From: Gryllotalpicola protaetiae
GTDB lineage: Bacteria > Actinomycetota > Actinomycetes > Actinomycetales > Microbacteriaceae
DNA: 64,000 nt
Direction: 5' to 3'
Assembly (NCBI RefSeq): GCF_003627055.1
Contig: NZ_CP032624.1
Location: forward strand, 2,232,001 to 2,296,000
Shown here piece by piece: positions 38,219-47,166 of this stretch (its first letter is position 1; the number at the start of each line of letters is the position of its first letter). The translations under genes were made by a program, and so were the position numbers. The notes beneath the pieces are model-generated. The model did no database searches, was not told the DNA's origin, and was given only the letters and a program-made list of their open reading frames with translations.

Positions 38219-39237
38219 TTCAGCTCTCCCTTCTGCTGCGCCTGCGTCGTCTGCACGACGTTGGCCCCGAGGAATCTGACGAAGATGTACGCGATCAGGA
38301 AGATGAACACGAACACGATCGTCGAGAGGGCGGATGCCGAGTTCGGCCCCTGCCTGAGCTGCTCGACCACCAGTATCGACCAGGTCGCCGTCGCGTTCCC
38401 GCCGCCGAAGATGGCCGGCAGGTCGTACATGCGCAGCGCGTCGAGGACGCGGAACAGCACCGCGACGAGCAAGGCAGGACGGACCAGCGGCAGCGTGACG
38501 GTCCAGAACGTCTTCCAAGTGGATGCCCCGTCGACCCTGGCCGCCTCGTAGACCTCGCCCGGAATGAGCTGCAGACCCGCGAGGATCAGCAGCGCCATGA
38601 ACGGCGTCGTCTTCCAGACGTCGATGATGATGATCGCGAACCGCGAAGGCCAGTCGTCGCTCGTCCACAGGATGTGCGAGTTGAACAGCGCGTTCACGAT
38701 GCCCGCGACCGAGAACATGAACACCCAGAGCTTCGCGGTCACCGCCGTCGGGATCGCCCACGGAACCAGGATCGCGGTGCGGACGAGCGCACGGCCGGAG
38801 AAGGCGCGGTTCATGACGATCGCCATCCAGAACCCGATCACGGTCTCGAGCACCACCGTCGCGACGGTGAAGAAGAAGGTCGTGAACGTCGAGTTCCAGA
38901 ACTGGGCGCCGAGGTTCCCGGGCGGGCAGCTCGTTGTGCCGCCGTCGCCGGTCGGACAGCGCTGCAGCAGCCAGTGCGTGAAGTTGCTGAAGCCGGCGAA
39001 CCCGCCCTGGACGAAGAATCCGGTCGCGGGGTCGAGCCCTGCGTCCTTCTGGAACGAGGTGATGATCGCGCTGACGATCGGGTACCCGATCACGATCGCG
39101 AGGAGCACGAGCGTGGGGATGATGAGCAGCAGGGCGTTGCGGTTGCGCAGGCGCTGGGCGCGCTGCAGGCCGCCGCGCTTCTCGCTCGGGGGCGGCGCGT
39201 CAGAACCGCGCGCCGCCCCGATCACAGTGGCGGACAT
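38215..39237 (-). CDS. Carbohydrate ABC transporter permease (MalF-like)
   Basis: This 340-residue permease has six predicted helices, an EAA loop with EVYEAARVDGASTWKTFWTVTL, and an extracytoplasmic loop of about 60 residues after helix 1 that contains two Cys (RCPTGDGGTTSCPPG), possibly a disulfide. It pairs with the MalG-like permease. It starts 6 bp after the stop of the binding-protein gene. Confidence 0.92.
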   Translation of the reverse strand: MSATVIGAARGSDAPPPSEKRGGLQRAQRLRNRNALLLIIPTLVLLAIVIGYPIVSAIITSFQKDAGLDPATGFFVQGGFAGFSNFTHWLLQRCPTGDGGTTSCPPGNLGAQFWNSTFTTFFFTVATVVLETVIGFWMAIVMNRAFSGRALVRTAILVPWAIPTAVTAKLWVFMFSVAGIVNALFNSHILWTSDDWPSRFAIIIIDVWKTTPFMALLILAGLQLIPGEVYEAARVDGASTWKTFWTVTLPLVRPALLVAVLFRVLDALRMYDLPAIFGGGNATATWSILVVEQLRQGPNSASALSTIVFVFIFLIAYIFVRFLGANVVQTTQAQQKGELK

Positions 39238-39243
39238 GGCCGG

Positions 39244-40527
39244 CTAGCTGCCAGACCCGGCCGTCTTGATGGCCTTCTGCATGTCGCTCAAGGCCTGGTC
39301 GACCGACTCGGTGCCCTTCAGCGCCGCGAAGGAGTCGTCTGCGACGGCCTTCGTGATCGCCGGATAGAACGGGCTGACCGGGCGCGGCACCGCGCTGTCG
39401 AGCGACTTCTTCAGCGTCGACAGGTACGGCAGCTGCTTGTTCAGGTCGGGATCGCTGTACAGCGACGCGATCACCGGCGCGTTGGACGCCTTGACCACGA
39501 GGTACTTCTGGGAGTCATCGGACTCCATGAACTTCATGAAGTCGACCGCCGTCGCCTTGTGCTTCGAGAACTGGCTGACCGCGATGTTGTGACCGCCGAG
39601 GCTGGACGCGCCGGCACCGCTGCCGACGCCCGGAAGCGGCGCGACCGCGAACTTGTCCTTCACGACCGAGCTGCCGTCGGTCGTGGCGAGCGAGTACACG
39701 TACGGCCAGTTGCGCATGAACAGCAGCTTCCCGGCCTCGAAGGACTGACGTCCCTGCTCCTCCTGGTAGGTGAGCGCAGCCTGCGGGATGTTCCCGTCCT
39801 TGAACGCGTCGACGAGGCGCTGCAAGCCGGCCTTCGCGTCAGAGGTGTCGAGGGTCGGCGTCTTGCCGTCCTTCCCGACGACGGTGCCGCCGTTGGTGTT
39901 GATCGCCTCTGCCACGTTCACTGTCAGGCCCTCGTAGTCGGCGAACTGGCCCGCGTAGCAGTCCATGTTGTTCGCCTTGGCGATGTCGCAGTCCTTCATC
40001 ATGTCGTCCCACGTGGCCGGCGGGGTCTTCACGAGGTCGCTGCGGTAGTACAGGATCCCGCCGTCGGTCGCGAACGGCGCCGCGTAGAGCGTGTTGTTGT
40101 ACGTCGCGGAATTGACCGTCGCGGGCAGCAGCTTCGACGTGTCGAGCTTGTAGCTGCCGGTGAGCGGCTGCAGCCAGCCCTTCGCCGCGAACTCCGCCGT
40201 CCATACGACGTCGACGGAGACGACGTCGTAGCCGGAATCCTTCGCCTGGAAATGCTGCACGAGATCGTCGTGCTGCTGGTCGGCGTTGTCGGACTGCTCC
40301 TTCAGCGTCACCTTCTCCTTCGGGTGCGCCGTGTTCCACTTGTCGATCAGCGGACGGATGACGTTGTTGTTGTCCTTGCCTTGGACGTAGGTGATCGGGC
40401 CGCGGTCGTTGCCGCCAGATGAGCTGTTGCTCCCGCCACCGCCACCAGAGCAGCCGACCAGCGAGAGCGCTGCGGCCGAGGCGATTGCGAGCCCTGCGAC
40501 GAGCAGGGGTCGGCGTGATGCTTTCAT
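39244..40527 (-). CDS. Extracellular sugar-binding lipoprotein (family 1 solute-binding protein)
   Basis: This 427-residue protein has a lipoprotein signal peptide with the lipobox LSLVGC (Cys about residue 26), followed by a Gly/Ser linker and a family 1 binding domain (YDVVSVDVVWTAEFAAKGWLQPL, ATDGGILYYRSDL, FEAGKLLFMRNWPYVY). The pattern is closest to binding proteins for maltose or trehalose-type disaccharides, but the substrate is an inference. ATG 40527 has AGGAG upstream. It is the first gene of the operon whose promoter carries the LacI operators. Confidence 0.9.
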   Translation of the reverse strand: MKASRRPLLVAGLAIASAAALSLVGCSGGGGGSNSSSGGNDRGPITYVQGKDNNNVIRPLIDKWNTAHPKEKVTLKEQSDNADQQHDDLVQHFQAKDSGYDVVSVDVVWTAEFAAKGWLQPLTGSYKLDTSKLLPATVNSATYNNTLYAAPFATDGGILYYRSDLVKTPPATWDDMMKDCDIAKANNMDCYAGQFADYEGLTVNVAEAINTNGGTVVGKDGKTPTLDTSDAKAGLQRLVDAFKDGNIPQAALTYQEEQGRQSFEAGKLLFMRNWPYVYSLATTDGSSVVKDKFAVAPLPGVGSGAGASSLGGHNIAVSQFSKHKATAVDFMKFMESDDSQKYLVVKASNAPVIASLYSDPDLNKQLPYLSTLKKSLDSAVPRPVSPFYPAITKAVADDSFAALKGTESVDQALSDMQKAIKTAGSGS

Positions 40528-40580
40528 GACACTCCTCATTGAGCTGATTGCATGGCCCCCGCCAAGGGGGTTAGTAGGGC

Positions 40581-40631
40581 AAGCTAATCCATGCGACAGG
40601 ACACTGCAAGCGCTTGCGTCAAGCGCTTGCA
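40581..40631 (-). promoter_or_regulatory. Promoter of the sugar transporter operon with tandem LacI operators
   Basis: On the minus strand TTGCAG (40604-40609) and TAGCTT (40581-40586) are separated by 17 bp. Two LacI-type palindromes, GCAAGCGCTTGC at 40606-40617 and CAAGCGCTTGCA at 40620-40631, lie over and just upstream of the -35 box, with centres 14 bp apart. The LacI regulator encoded at the end of the operon is the likely ligand-dependent repressor. The sites also lie upstream of the divergent exporter. Confidence 0.8.
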
Positions 40632-40670
40632 GGCGACCCATGGATGCCTCAGGCCGCGTAGCCTCGTACG

Positions 40671-42581
40671 GTGAGCGGTATCGGCGCCCGCCGCGCGCCG
40701 GGCGGGCGGATCAGCAGCGGCGACTACGCGGCGCAGCGGGCCCTGAACGCGCAGGCGCCGACGATCGACCATCTGGTGCGGCGCATCGGCGGCCTGTTCC
40801 GCCCCTACCGCGGCAAGCTGCTCGTCACAATCGTGCTCGTGCTGCTCTCGGCCGCGATCAGCGTCATTCCGCCGTTGCTGGTGCAGCGGATCTTCGACGA
40901 CGGGCTCTTCCCGCATGGCGGCGGCGTGAACGTGCCCGTGCTGGTGACGCTCGTCGTGGTGATGGTGCTGCTGTATGTGGCATCCGGCCTCATCGGGGTA
41001 TGGCAGACCTGGCTCACCGCGACCATCGGCAACAACGTCATGGGGGCGCTGCGGGTCAAGCTGTTCCGGCACCTCCAGGCGATGGAGCTGAGCTTCTTCA
41101 CGCACACCAAGACGGGTGTCATCCAGTCGCGGCTGCAGAACGACGTCGGGGGCGTCGCGAACGCGCTGACCAACACCGTCTCGAGCGTCATCGGCAACAC
41201 GGTGCAGGTGATCGCGGCCCTCGTCGCGATGCTGCTGCTCAACTGGCAGCTGACGATCGTCTCCGTCGTGCTGATGCCGGCGCTCGTGCTCGCCCAGCGC
41301 AGGGTCGGCCAGGTGCGTGCCCGCATCGCGGGGCAGACGCAGGAGAGCCTGTCGGACATGTCCGCCATCACGCAGGAGACGCTGTCGGTCTCCGGCATCC
41401 TGCTCTCCAAGTCGTTCAACCGGCAGCGCAGCGAGATCGCGCGCTATGCGGACGAGAACGACAACCAGATCCGCCTGCAGGTGCGGCAGGCGATGAGCGG
41501 GCAGTGGTTCTTCGCGATGGTGCAGGTGTTCCTGTCGTCGGTTCCCGCCATCGTGTATCTCGTCGCGGGGTGGCTGATCACCGGGGGTGCGCACAACGTC
41601 ACGGCCGGCACCATCGTGGCGTTCACGACCGTGCAGGCGCGTCTGATGTTCCCGCTCATCGGGCTCATGCGCGTGGCCCTCGACCTGCAGACCTCGGGGG
41701 CGCTGTTCGCGCGGATCTTCGAGTACCTCGACCTGAAGCCGGCGATCGCAGACCGGGCGGATGCCGTTCCGGTCAGCCCGGCCGAGGACGAGTGCGCGGA
41801 CGGCGAGCGGCCGCCACGACAGGCGATTGGGGTCGCATTCGAGGGCGTGACGTTCCGATACCCCGACGCGCGGCCGGGTGAGCGGGCGACGCTCGACGAC
41901 GTGTCGTTCCGCATCGAGCCGGGGCGGTTCGCGGCGTTCGTCGGGCCATCGGGGGCGGGGAAGACGACGGTCTCATACCTGATTCCGCGGTTCTACGAGG
42001 CATCCGGCGGCGTCGTCAGATTCGCCGGGCGCGACGTGCGCGAGCTGCGCGGCGAATCGCTCGTCTCGCACATCGGCATCGTGAGCCAGGAGACGTACCT
42101 GTTCCACGCATCGATCGCCGAGAACCTGCGCTACGCGCGGCCGGGGGCGACGGATGCCGAGCTGGAGGCGGCGTGCCGGGCGGCCAACATCCACGAGACG
42201 ATCGCACGATTCCCCGATGGCTACGAGACGCTGGTCGGCGAGCGCGGCTACCGGTTGTCGGGCGGCGAGAAGCAGCGCATCGCGATCGCGCGGGTGCTGC
42301 TGAAGGACCCGGAGGTGCTGATCCTCGATGAGGCGACCAGCGCGCTCGACTCAGTGTCTGAGCGGGTCGTGCAGCAGGCGCTCGACTCGGCGACGAGCGG
42401 GCGCACGACGATCGCCATCGCGCACCGGCTGTCGACGATCGTCGCGGCCGACGTGATCTTCGTGATCGACGGCGGGCGCCTCGTCGAGAGCGGCACGCAC
42501 CTCGAGTTGCTCGCTCGGGGCGGCGTGTACGCGCGGCTGTACACACAGCAGGCCGAGCTGGCGCTACCCTCGGAGAGTTAG
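40671..42581 (+). CDS. ABC exporter with fused permease and ATPase domains
   Basis: The 636-residue half-transporter has a six-helix membrane domain (about residues 45-350) and a nucleotide-binding domain with Walker A GPSGAGKTTV, Q-loop VSQETYLFHA, signature LSGGEKQRIAIARVLLKDP and Walker B VLILDEATSALD. A basic N-terminal extension of about 40 residues precedes the first helix. GTG 40671 lies 6 nt after a TAGCCT -10 box (40659-40664), so it is probably leaderless. The last codons contain half of the MntR-like operator of mntH. The substrate is unknown. Confidence 0.92.
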   Translation: MSGIGARRAPGGRISSGDYAAQRALNAQAPTIDHLVRRIGGLFRPYRGKLLVTIVLVLLSAAISVIPPLLVQRIFDDGLFPHGGGVNVPVLVTLVVVMVLLYVASGLIGVWQTWLTATIGNNVMGALRVKLFRHLQAMELSFFTHTKTGVIQSRLQNDVGGVANALTNTVSSVIGNTVQVIAALVAMLLLNWQLTIVSVVLMPALVLAQRRVGQVRARIAGQTQESLSDMSAITQETLSVSGILLSKSFNRQRSEIARYADENDNQIRLQVRQAMSGQWFFAMVQVFLSSVPAIVYLVAGWLITGGAHNVTAGTIVAFTTVQARLMFPLIGLMRVALDLQTSGALFARIFEYLDLKPAIADRADAVPVSPAEDECADGERPPRQAIGVAFEGVTFRYPDARPGERATLDDVSFRIEPGRFAAFVGPSGAGKTTVSYLIPRFYEASGGVVRFAGRDVRELRGESLVSHIGIVSQETYLFHASIAENLRYARPGATDAELEAACRAANIHETIARFPDGYETLVGERGYRLSGGEKQRIAIARVLLKDPEVLILDEATSALDSVSERVVQQALDSATSGRTTIAIAHRLSTIVAADVIFVIDGGRLVESGTHLELLARGGVYARLYTQQAELALPSES

Positions 42582-42593
42582 TCTGTACTAACT
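42576..42593 (+). promoter_or_regulatory. Candidate MntR operator of mntH
   Basis: AGTTAGT-CTGT-ACTAACT at 42576-42593 is a perfect 7-bp inverted repeat, 16 bp before the mntH ATG. It overlaps a possible -10 (TGTACT). It resembles the dyads bound by the DtxR/MntR family, and a MntR-like gene is adjacent to mntH. It overlaps the stop codon of the upstream exporter gene. Confidence 0.7.
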
Positions 42594-42609
42594 TTTCAGG
42601 GGAGCGGCA

Positions 42610-43869
42610 ATGGCCATCGATGCGGATGCTTCGGAGCAGACATCCGCTCGCCCTGCATCACGTCCGCGCCCGAAGTGGGCGCGTCGCCTCGCCCTGCTCG
42701 GCCCCGCGTTCGTCGCGTCCATCGCGTACGTCGACCCCGGCAACGTCGCCGCGAATCTGACGGCGGGCGCGAGATACGGATTCCTGCTGCTGTGGGTGCT
42801 CGTACTGGCCAACGCCTCGGCGATGCTCGTGCAGTACCTGTCGTCGAAGCTCGGCATCGTGACGGGCAAGAGCCTGCCGGAGCTGCTCGCCGAGCGGCTC
42901 GGCCGCCCCGCACGGCTCGCCTTCTGGGCCCAGGCCGAGATCGTCTCGGCCGCCACCGACCTCGCCGAGGTGCTCGGCGGGGCGATCGCCCTCAACCTGC
43001 TGTTCGGGCTGCCGCTCGTCGCGGGCGGTGTGATCGTCGGCGTCGCGTCGATCGGCCTGCTCGCGGTGCAGACCCGCAGTCAGCGCCGCTTCGAATTCGC
43101 AGTGATGGCCCTGCTCGCGGTGATCGCGGTCGGATTCGTCGCGGGCGCCGTGGTCTCGCCGGTCGACTGGTCGGGGTTCGCCGGCGGACTCGTGCCGCGC
43201 TTCGAGGGCAGCGACACGGTGCTGCTCGCAGCCTCCATGCTCGGCGCGACCGTTATGCCGCACGCCGTGTACCTGCACTCGGCGCTGTCGCGCGACCGGC
43301 ACCGCACCGACAAGTCGCAGAAGCATCGGCGCGCGCTGCTCGCGGCGAATCGCGTCGACGTCATCGCCGCGCTGGTCATCGCCGGCGTCGTCAACATCGC
43401 GATGCTCGTGCTCGCCGCCGACGCGCTGCGCGGCGTGCCGGGCACCGACACGATCCCGGGGGCGCATGCGGCGATCGCCCACGCGCTCGGCCCGGTCGTC
43501 GGCGTCGCCTTTGCGATCGGGCTGCTGGCGTCGGGGTTCGCGTCATCGTCGGTCGGCGCCTACGCAGGCGCGGTCGTGATGGGCGCGCTGCTCAAGGTGA
43601 AGGTGCCGCTGCTGCTGCGCCGCGCGGTCACGCTGATCCCGGCGATCGTTGTGCTCGCGGTCGGCGTCGACCCGACCTGGGCGCTCGTGCTGAGCCAGGT
43701 GGTGCTGTCGATCGGCATCCCGTTCGCGATCATCCCGCTGATCAGGCTGACCGGCTCGCGCGCGGTGATGGGGGACGCGGTGGACGCCGTGCGGACGCGC
43801 GTGCTCGCCGTGATCGTCGCCGCCGGGATCGTGGTGCTTAACGTCGTGCTGGTGGTGCTGGCGTTCTAG
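42610..43869 (+). CDS. mntH: Nramp-family divalent metal transporter, MntH type
   Basis: This 419-residue protein has about 11 membrane helices. The helix 1 motif DPGNVAAN (about residues 39-46) and helix 6 motif MPHAVYLHSAL (about 216-226) provide the metal-binding Asp, Asn and Met of Nramp transporters. It imports manganese with protons. A candidate MntR box lies just before the start and a MntR-like regulator gene is convergent, overlapping at the stop codons (CTAG). Confidence 0.95.
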   Translation: MAIDADASEQTSARPASRPRPKWARRLALLGPAFVASIAYVDPGNVAANLTAGARYGFLLLWVLVLANASAMLVQYLSSKLGIVTGKSLPELLAERLGRPARLAFWAQAEIVSAATDLAEVLGGAIALNLLFGLPLVAGGVIVGVASIGLLAVQTRSQRRFEFAVMALLAVIAVGFVAGAVVSPVDWSGFAGGLVPRFEGSDTVLLAASMLGATVMPHAVYLHSALSRDRHRTDKSQKHRRALLAANRVDVIAALVIAGVVNIAMLVLAADALRGVPGTDTIPGAHAAIAHALGPVVGVAFAIGLLASGFASSSVGAYAGAVVMGALLKVKVPLLLRRAVTLIPAIVVLAVGVDPTWALVLSQVVLSIGIPFAIIPLIRLTGSRAVMGDAVDAVRTRVLAVIVAAGIVVLNVVLVVLAF

Positions 43870-44480
43870 AGCGAGACGCGGATCGCCGCGGATTCCTGCG
43901 GCGACAGGTCGAGGGGGAGCGTCAGCACGGAGCCGGGGCGGATGCCGCGGGCGGCCAGGCCGCGCAGGACCTCCGGGTCGGAATCGGAGATGCGCTCGAC
44001 CGTCAGGGCGACGCCGGCTGGGGCATCCGCCAGCAGAATCGCGGTGGGCAGATGCGGCAGGCCGTCCGGCGTGGGAATCGGGTCGCCGTGCGGGTCACGC
44101 GCGGGGTGGCCGAGCATCGCGTCGATGCGGTCGATGAGCGTGTCGGAGACGGCGTGCTCGAGGGTCTCGGCCTCGTCGTGCACCTCGTCCCACGCGTAGC
44201 CGAGCGAGTCGACGAGGAAGGTCTCGAGGATGCGGTGGCGACGCACCATGCCGATCGCGTGCTCACGGCCGAGCTCGGTGAGGTCGACGCCCCCGTATGG
44301 CTCGTGCTCGAGCAGGCCCGCGTCGACGAGCCGCCGCACCGTGTCGCTGGCGGTCGCCTTGCGCACGCCCATGCGGTCGGCCAGCAGCGTCACGGTGACC
44401 GGGCCGGGCGCCCATTCTGTGGCAGTCCAGATCACCTTGAGGTAATCCTGCGCGGTGCTCGACAGCTCGGACAGCGGCAT
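43866..44480 (-). CDS. mntR: MntR/DtxR-family manganese-dependent regulator
   Basis: This 204-residue protein has an N-terminal winged helix (YLKVIWTATEWAPGPVTV, MGVRKATASDTVRRLVDAGL), a metal-binding and dimerisation domain with DEVHDEAETLEHAVSD, and a C-terminal FeoA/SH3-like domain. It is convergent with mntH. A TAGACT -10 box (44487-44492) lies 6 nt before the ATG, so the message is probably leaderless. The neighbour and the operator point to manganese rather than iron, but the metal is inferred. Confidence 0.85.
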   Translation of the reverse strand: MPLSELSSTAQDYLKVIWTATEWAPGPVTVTLLADRMGVRKATASDTVRRLVDAGLLEHEPYGGVDLTELGREHAIGMVRRHRILETFLVDSLGYAWDEVHDEAETLEHAVSDTLIDRIDAMLGHPARDPHGDPIPTPDGLPHLPTAILLADAPAGVALTVERISDSDPEVLRGLAARGIRPGSVLTLPLDLSPQESAAIRVSL

Positions 44481-44562
44481 GCGGCCAGTCTAGGTAGCTC
44501 TGCAGTGGCGAGCCCGTAACACCGATTGCCGCTCTCGGTCGGCCCGCCTAGGCTGGCGCGTC

Positions 44563-45927
44563 GTGCGTATCGCGAATCACATCGTCGACCTCATCGGGGA
44601 CACGCCGCTCGTCCGCCTCACAAAGGTGACGGCCGGGATCCCCGCCACCGTGCTCGCCAAGGTCGAGTACTTCAACCCCGGCGGCTCGGCCAAGGACCGC
44701 ATCGCGGAGCGGATCATCGACGCCGCCGAGCGCGACGGGCTGTTGAAGCCCGGCGGCACCATCGTCGAGCCGACCAGCGGCAATACCGGCGTCGGGCTGG
44801 CGCTCGTGGCGCAGCAGCGCGGCTACCGCTGCGTGTTCGTGCTGCCCGACAAGGTCGGTGAGGACAAACGGGCAGTGCTCACGGCATACGGGGCAGAGGT
44901 CGTCGTCACGCCGACGTCGGTGGCCGCCGACGACCCCGACTCGTACTACTCGGTCAGCGACCGGCTCGCCGCCGAGATCCCCGGGGCGTTCAAGCCCAAC
45001 CAGTACGCGAACCCCAACGGACCCCGCAGCCACTACGAGTCGACCGGCCCCGAGATCTGGCGCGACACCGACGGCACCGTCACACACTTCGTCGCCGGCA
45101 TCGGCACGGGAGGCACCATCACGGGCACCGGCCGCTACCTCAAAGAGATCTCAGACGGGCGCGTGCGCATCATTGGAGCCGACCCCGTCGGCTCGGTGTA
45201 CTCAGGCGGCACAGGTCGCCCCTACCTCGTCGAGGGCGTCGGCGAGGACATCTGGCCCCCCGCCTACGACCCGAGCGTGCCCGACGAGGTCATCGCCGTC
45301 AGCGACCGTGAGGCGTTCGAGATGACCCGCCGTCTCGCGCGCGAGGAAGCCCTGCTCGTCGGCGGCTCGAGCGGCATGGCGGTCGTCGCCGCGCTGCGTG
45401 TCGCCGCGACCCTCGGCCCCGACGACACGGTCGTCGTGCTGCTGCCTGATGGCGGTCGGGGCTACCTCGGCAAGATCTTCAACGACGGCTGGCTGCGCTC
45501 CTACGGCTTCAGCGAGCCCGCCGCAGAGCACACTGTGCGCGATGTGATCGCGAGCAAGTCGGGCGAGCTGCCCGCGCTCGTCCATGCGCACCCGCACGAC
45601 ACGGTGCACGACGCCATCGAGATCATGGGAACGTACGGCGTCTCGCAGCTGCCCGTGCTGTCTGCCGAGCCGCCCGTTGTGCTCGGCGAGGTCGTCGGCG
45701 CGCTCGACGAGGCCACGCTGCTCGAGCAGGTGTTCACGGGCGAGGCGGCGCTCGGCGACGAGGTGGCGAAGGTCGTTCAGGCGCCGCTGCCCCTGATCGG
45801 CATCAGCGAGTCGGTGGCCGCCGCGCAGGAGCGGCTGGCCGAGGCATCCGCCCTGCTCATCACCGACGGCGGCGCCCCGGTGACGGTGCTGACGCGCGCC
45901 GATCTCCTCACGTTCTTGAGCAAGTAA
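44563..45927 (+). CDS. cbs: Cystathionine beta-synthase
   Basis: This 454-residue PLP enzyme has the PLP Lys in NPGGSAKDRIA (Lys 44), the phosphate-binding TSGNTG, GIGTGGTITGTGRYL and a GGSSGM segment, followed by a C-terminal CBS-domain pair (about residues 325-454). It condenses homocysteine with serine, although an O-acetylserine-dependent reaction is possible. A TAGGCT -10 box lies 8 nt before the GTG start, so it is probably leaderless. metB follows after 9 bp, giving a reverse transsulfuration pair. Confidence 0.92.
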   Translation: MRIANHIVDLIGDTPLVRLTKVTAGIPATVLAKVEYFNPGGSAKDRIAERIIDAAERDGLLKPGGTIVEPTSGNTGVGLALVAQQRGYRCVFVLPDKVGEDKRAVLTAYGAEVVVTPTSVAADDPDSYYSVSDRLAAEIPGAFKPNQYANPNGPRSHYESTGPEIWRDTDGTVTHFVAGIGTGGTITGTGRYLKEISDGRVRIIGADPVGSVYSGGTGRPYLVEGVGEDIWPPAYDPSVPDEVIAVSDREAFEMTRRLAREEALLVGGSSGMAVVAALRVAATLGPDDTVVVLLPDGGRGYLGKIFNDGWLRSYGFSEPAAEHTVRDVIASKSGELPALVHAHPHDTVHDAIEIMGTYGVSQLPVLSAEPPVVLGEVVGALDEATLLEQVFTGEAALGDEVAKVVQAPLPLIGISESVAAAQERLAEASALLITDGGAPVTVLTRADLLTFLSK

Positions 45928-45936
45928 AGGAAAGAC

Positions 45937-47091
45937 ATGACTGACGGATTCGCCACCAGGGCCATTCACGCAGGACAGGAGTTCGACCCGACCACGGGCG
46001 CGATCATCCCGCCCGTGTACCTCACCTCGACGTTCGTGCAGGACGGCATCGGCGGCCTGCGGAACGGCTACGAGTACGGCCGCGGCGGCAACCCGACCCG
46101 TGATGCGCTGCAGACGCAGCTCGCCGCGCTCGAGGGCGGCGCGCGGGCGCTGTCGTTCGCGTCGGGGCTCGCCGCCGAGGACGCCGTGCTGCGCGCGACG
46201 CTCAAGCCCGGCGACCACGTGGTGCTCGGCAACGACGCGTACGGCGGCACGCACCGCCTGATCAGCCGGGTGTTCGGCGCGTGGGGCGTGCGGCTCACGA
46301 CCGTCGATCTGGGCGATACGGATGCCGCGCGCTCGGCTCTTGGCGCACCGAACACGCGCCTGCTGTGGGTCGAGACGCCGAGCAACCCGCTGATGAAGAT
46401 CAGCGACATCGCGGCTCTCGCCGAACTCGCGCACGAGGCGGGCGCGCTCGCCGTGGTCGACAACACCTTCGCGTCGCCCGCGCTGCAGCAGCCGATCGCG
46501 CTCGGGGCCGACATCGTCGTGCACTCGACGACCAAATACCTCGGCGGGCACTCCGACGTGATCGGCGGCGCGGTCGTGATCGCGCCCGGCCTCGACGAGG
46601 TGGGGGAGGCGATCGCGTTCCAGCAGTTCGCCGTCGGCGCCGTGTCGTCGCCGCTCGACGCGTTCCTCACGAGCCGCGGCATCAAGACGCTCGAGCTGCG
46701 CATGCGGCAGCACTCCGCGAACGCGCAGGCCGTCGCCGAGGCGCTCGAGGGGCATGCCGCGGTCGAGCGGGTGTTCTACCCCGGGCTCGCGATGCACCCG
46801 GGGCACGAGCTCGCGGCGCGGCAGATGTCAGGGTTCGGCGGGATGCTTTCCGTCGCACTCGCCGGCGGTGAGGCATCCGCTCGCCGCTTCGCCGAGTCCA
46901 CCCGGGTGTTCCAGCTCGCCGAATCACTCGGTGGCGTCGAGTCGCTCATCGGGTACCCGAGCGAGATGACGCACGCGTCCGTGAAGGATACCCCGCTCGC
47001 GATCGCGACCAACATCGTGCGGCTTTCGGTCGGCGTCGAGACCGCCGCCGACCTGGTCGCCGACGTGCTGGAAGCGCTCGCGCGGCTCTAG
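45937..47091 (+). CDS. metB: Cystathionine gamma-lyase/synthase
   Basis: This 384-residue Cys/Met-metabolism PLP enzyme has TRAIHAGQEFDPTTGAIIPP at the N-terminus, YEYGRGGNPTRDALQ, VDNTFASPALQQPI and the PLP Lys in HSTTKYLGGHSDVIGG. Gamma-lyase and gamma-synthase cannot be separated by these motifs. The cotranscribed cystathionine beta-synthase favours the gamma-lyase role, that is, cysteine from homocysteine. A long hairpin follows at 47104-47149. Confidence 0.9.
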   Translation: MTDGFATRAIHAGQEFDPTTGAIIPPVYLTSTFVQDGIGGLRNGYEYGRGGNPTRDALQTQLAALEGGARALSFASGLAAEDAVLRATLKPGDHVVLGNDAYGGTHRLISRVFGAWGVRLTTVDLGDTDAARSALGAPNTRLLWVETPSNPLMKISDIAALAELAHEAGALAVVDNTFASPALQQPIALGADIVVHSTTKYLGGHSDVIGGAVVIAPGLDEVGEAIAFQQFAVGAVSSPLDAFLTSRGIKTLELRMRQHSANAQAVAEALEGHAAVERVFYPGLAMHPGHELAARQMSGFGGMLSVALAGGEASARRFAESTRVFQLAESLGGVESLIGYPSEMTHASVKDTPLAIATNIVRLSVGVETAADLVADVLEALARL

Positions 47092-47103
47092 CCGCGATCC
47101 AGA

Positions 47104-47149
47104 GGTGCGAAACGCACGTTCGACGGCGAACGAACGTGCGTTTCGCACC
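47104..47149. terminator. Long hairpin between convergent genes
   Basis: A perfect 19-bp inverted repeat (47104-47122 with 47131-47149) with an 8-nt loop lies between metB and the convergent glycoside hydrolase. It has no T-run in either direction, but its position suggests a bidirectional terminator. Confidence 0.65.
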
Positions 47150-47166
47150 CGCCGGCGCGGGGGCGG

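Noticed and set aside
38182-40422. A 746-codon open frame on the plus strand.
   Set aside because: It is the antisense shadow of the MalF-like permease and the sugar-binding lipoprotein genes. Very GC-rich DNA leaves such frames open, and the composition (Arg, Asp, His and Glu-rich) is not protein-like.
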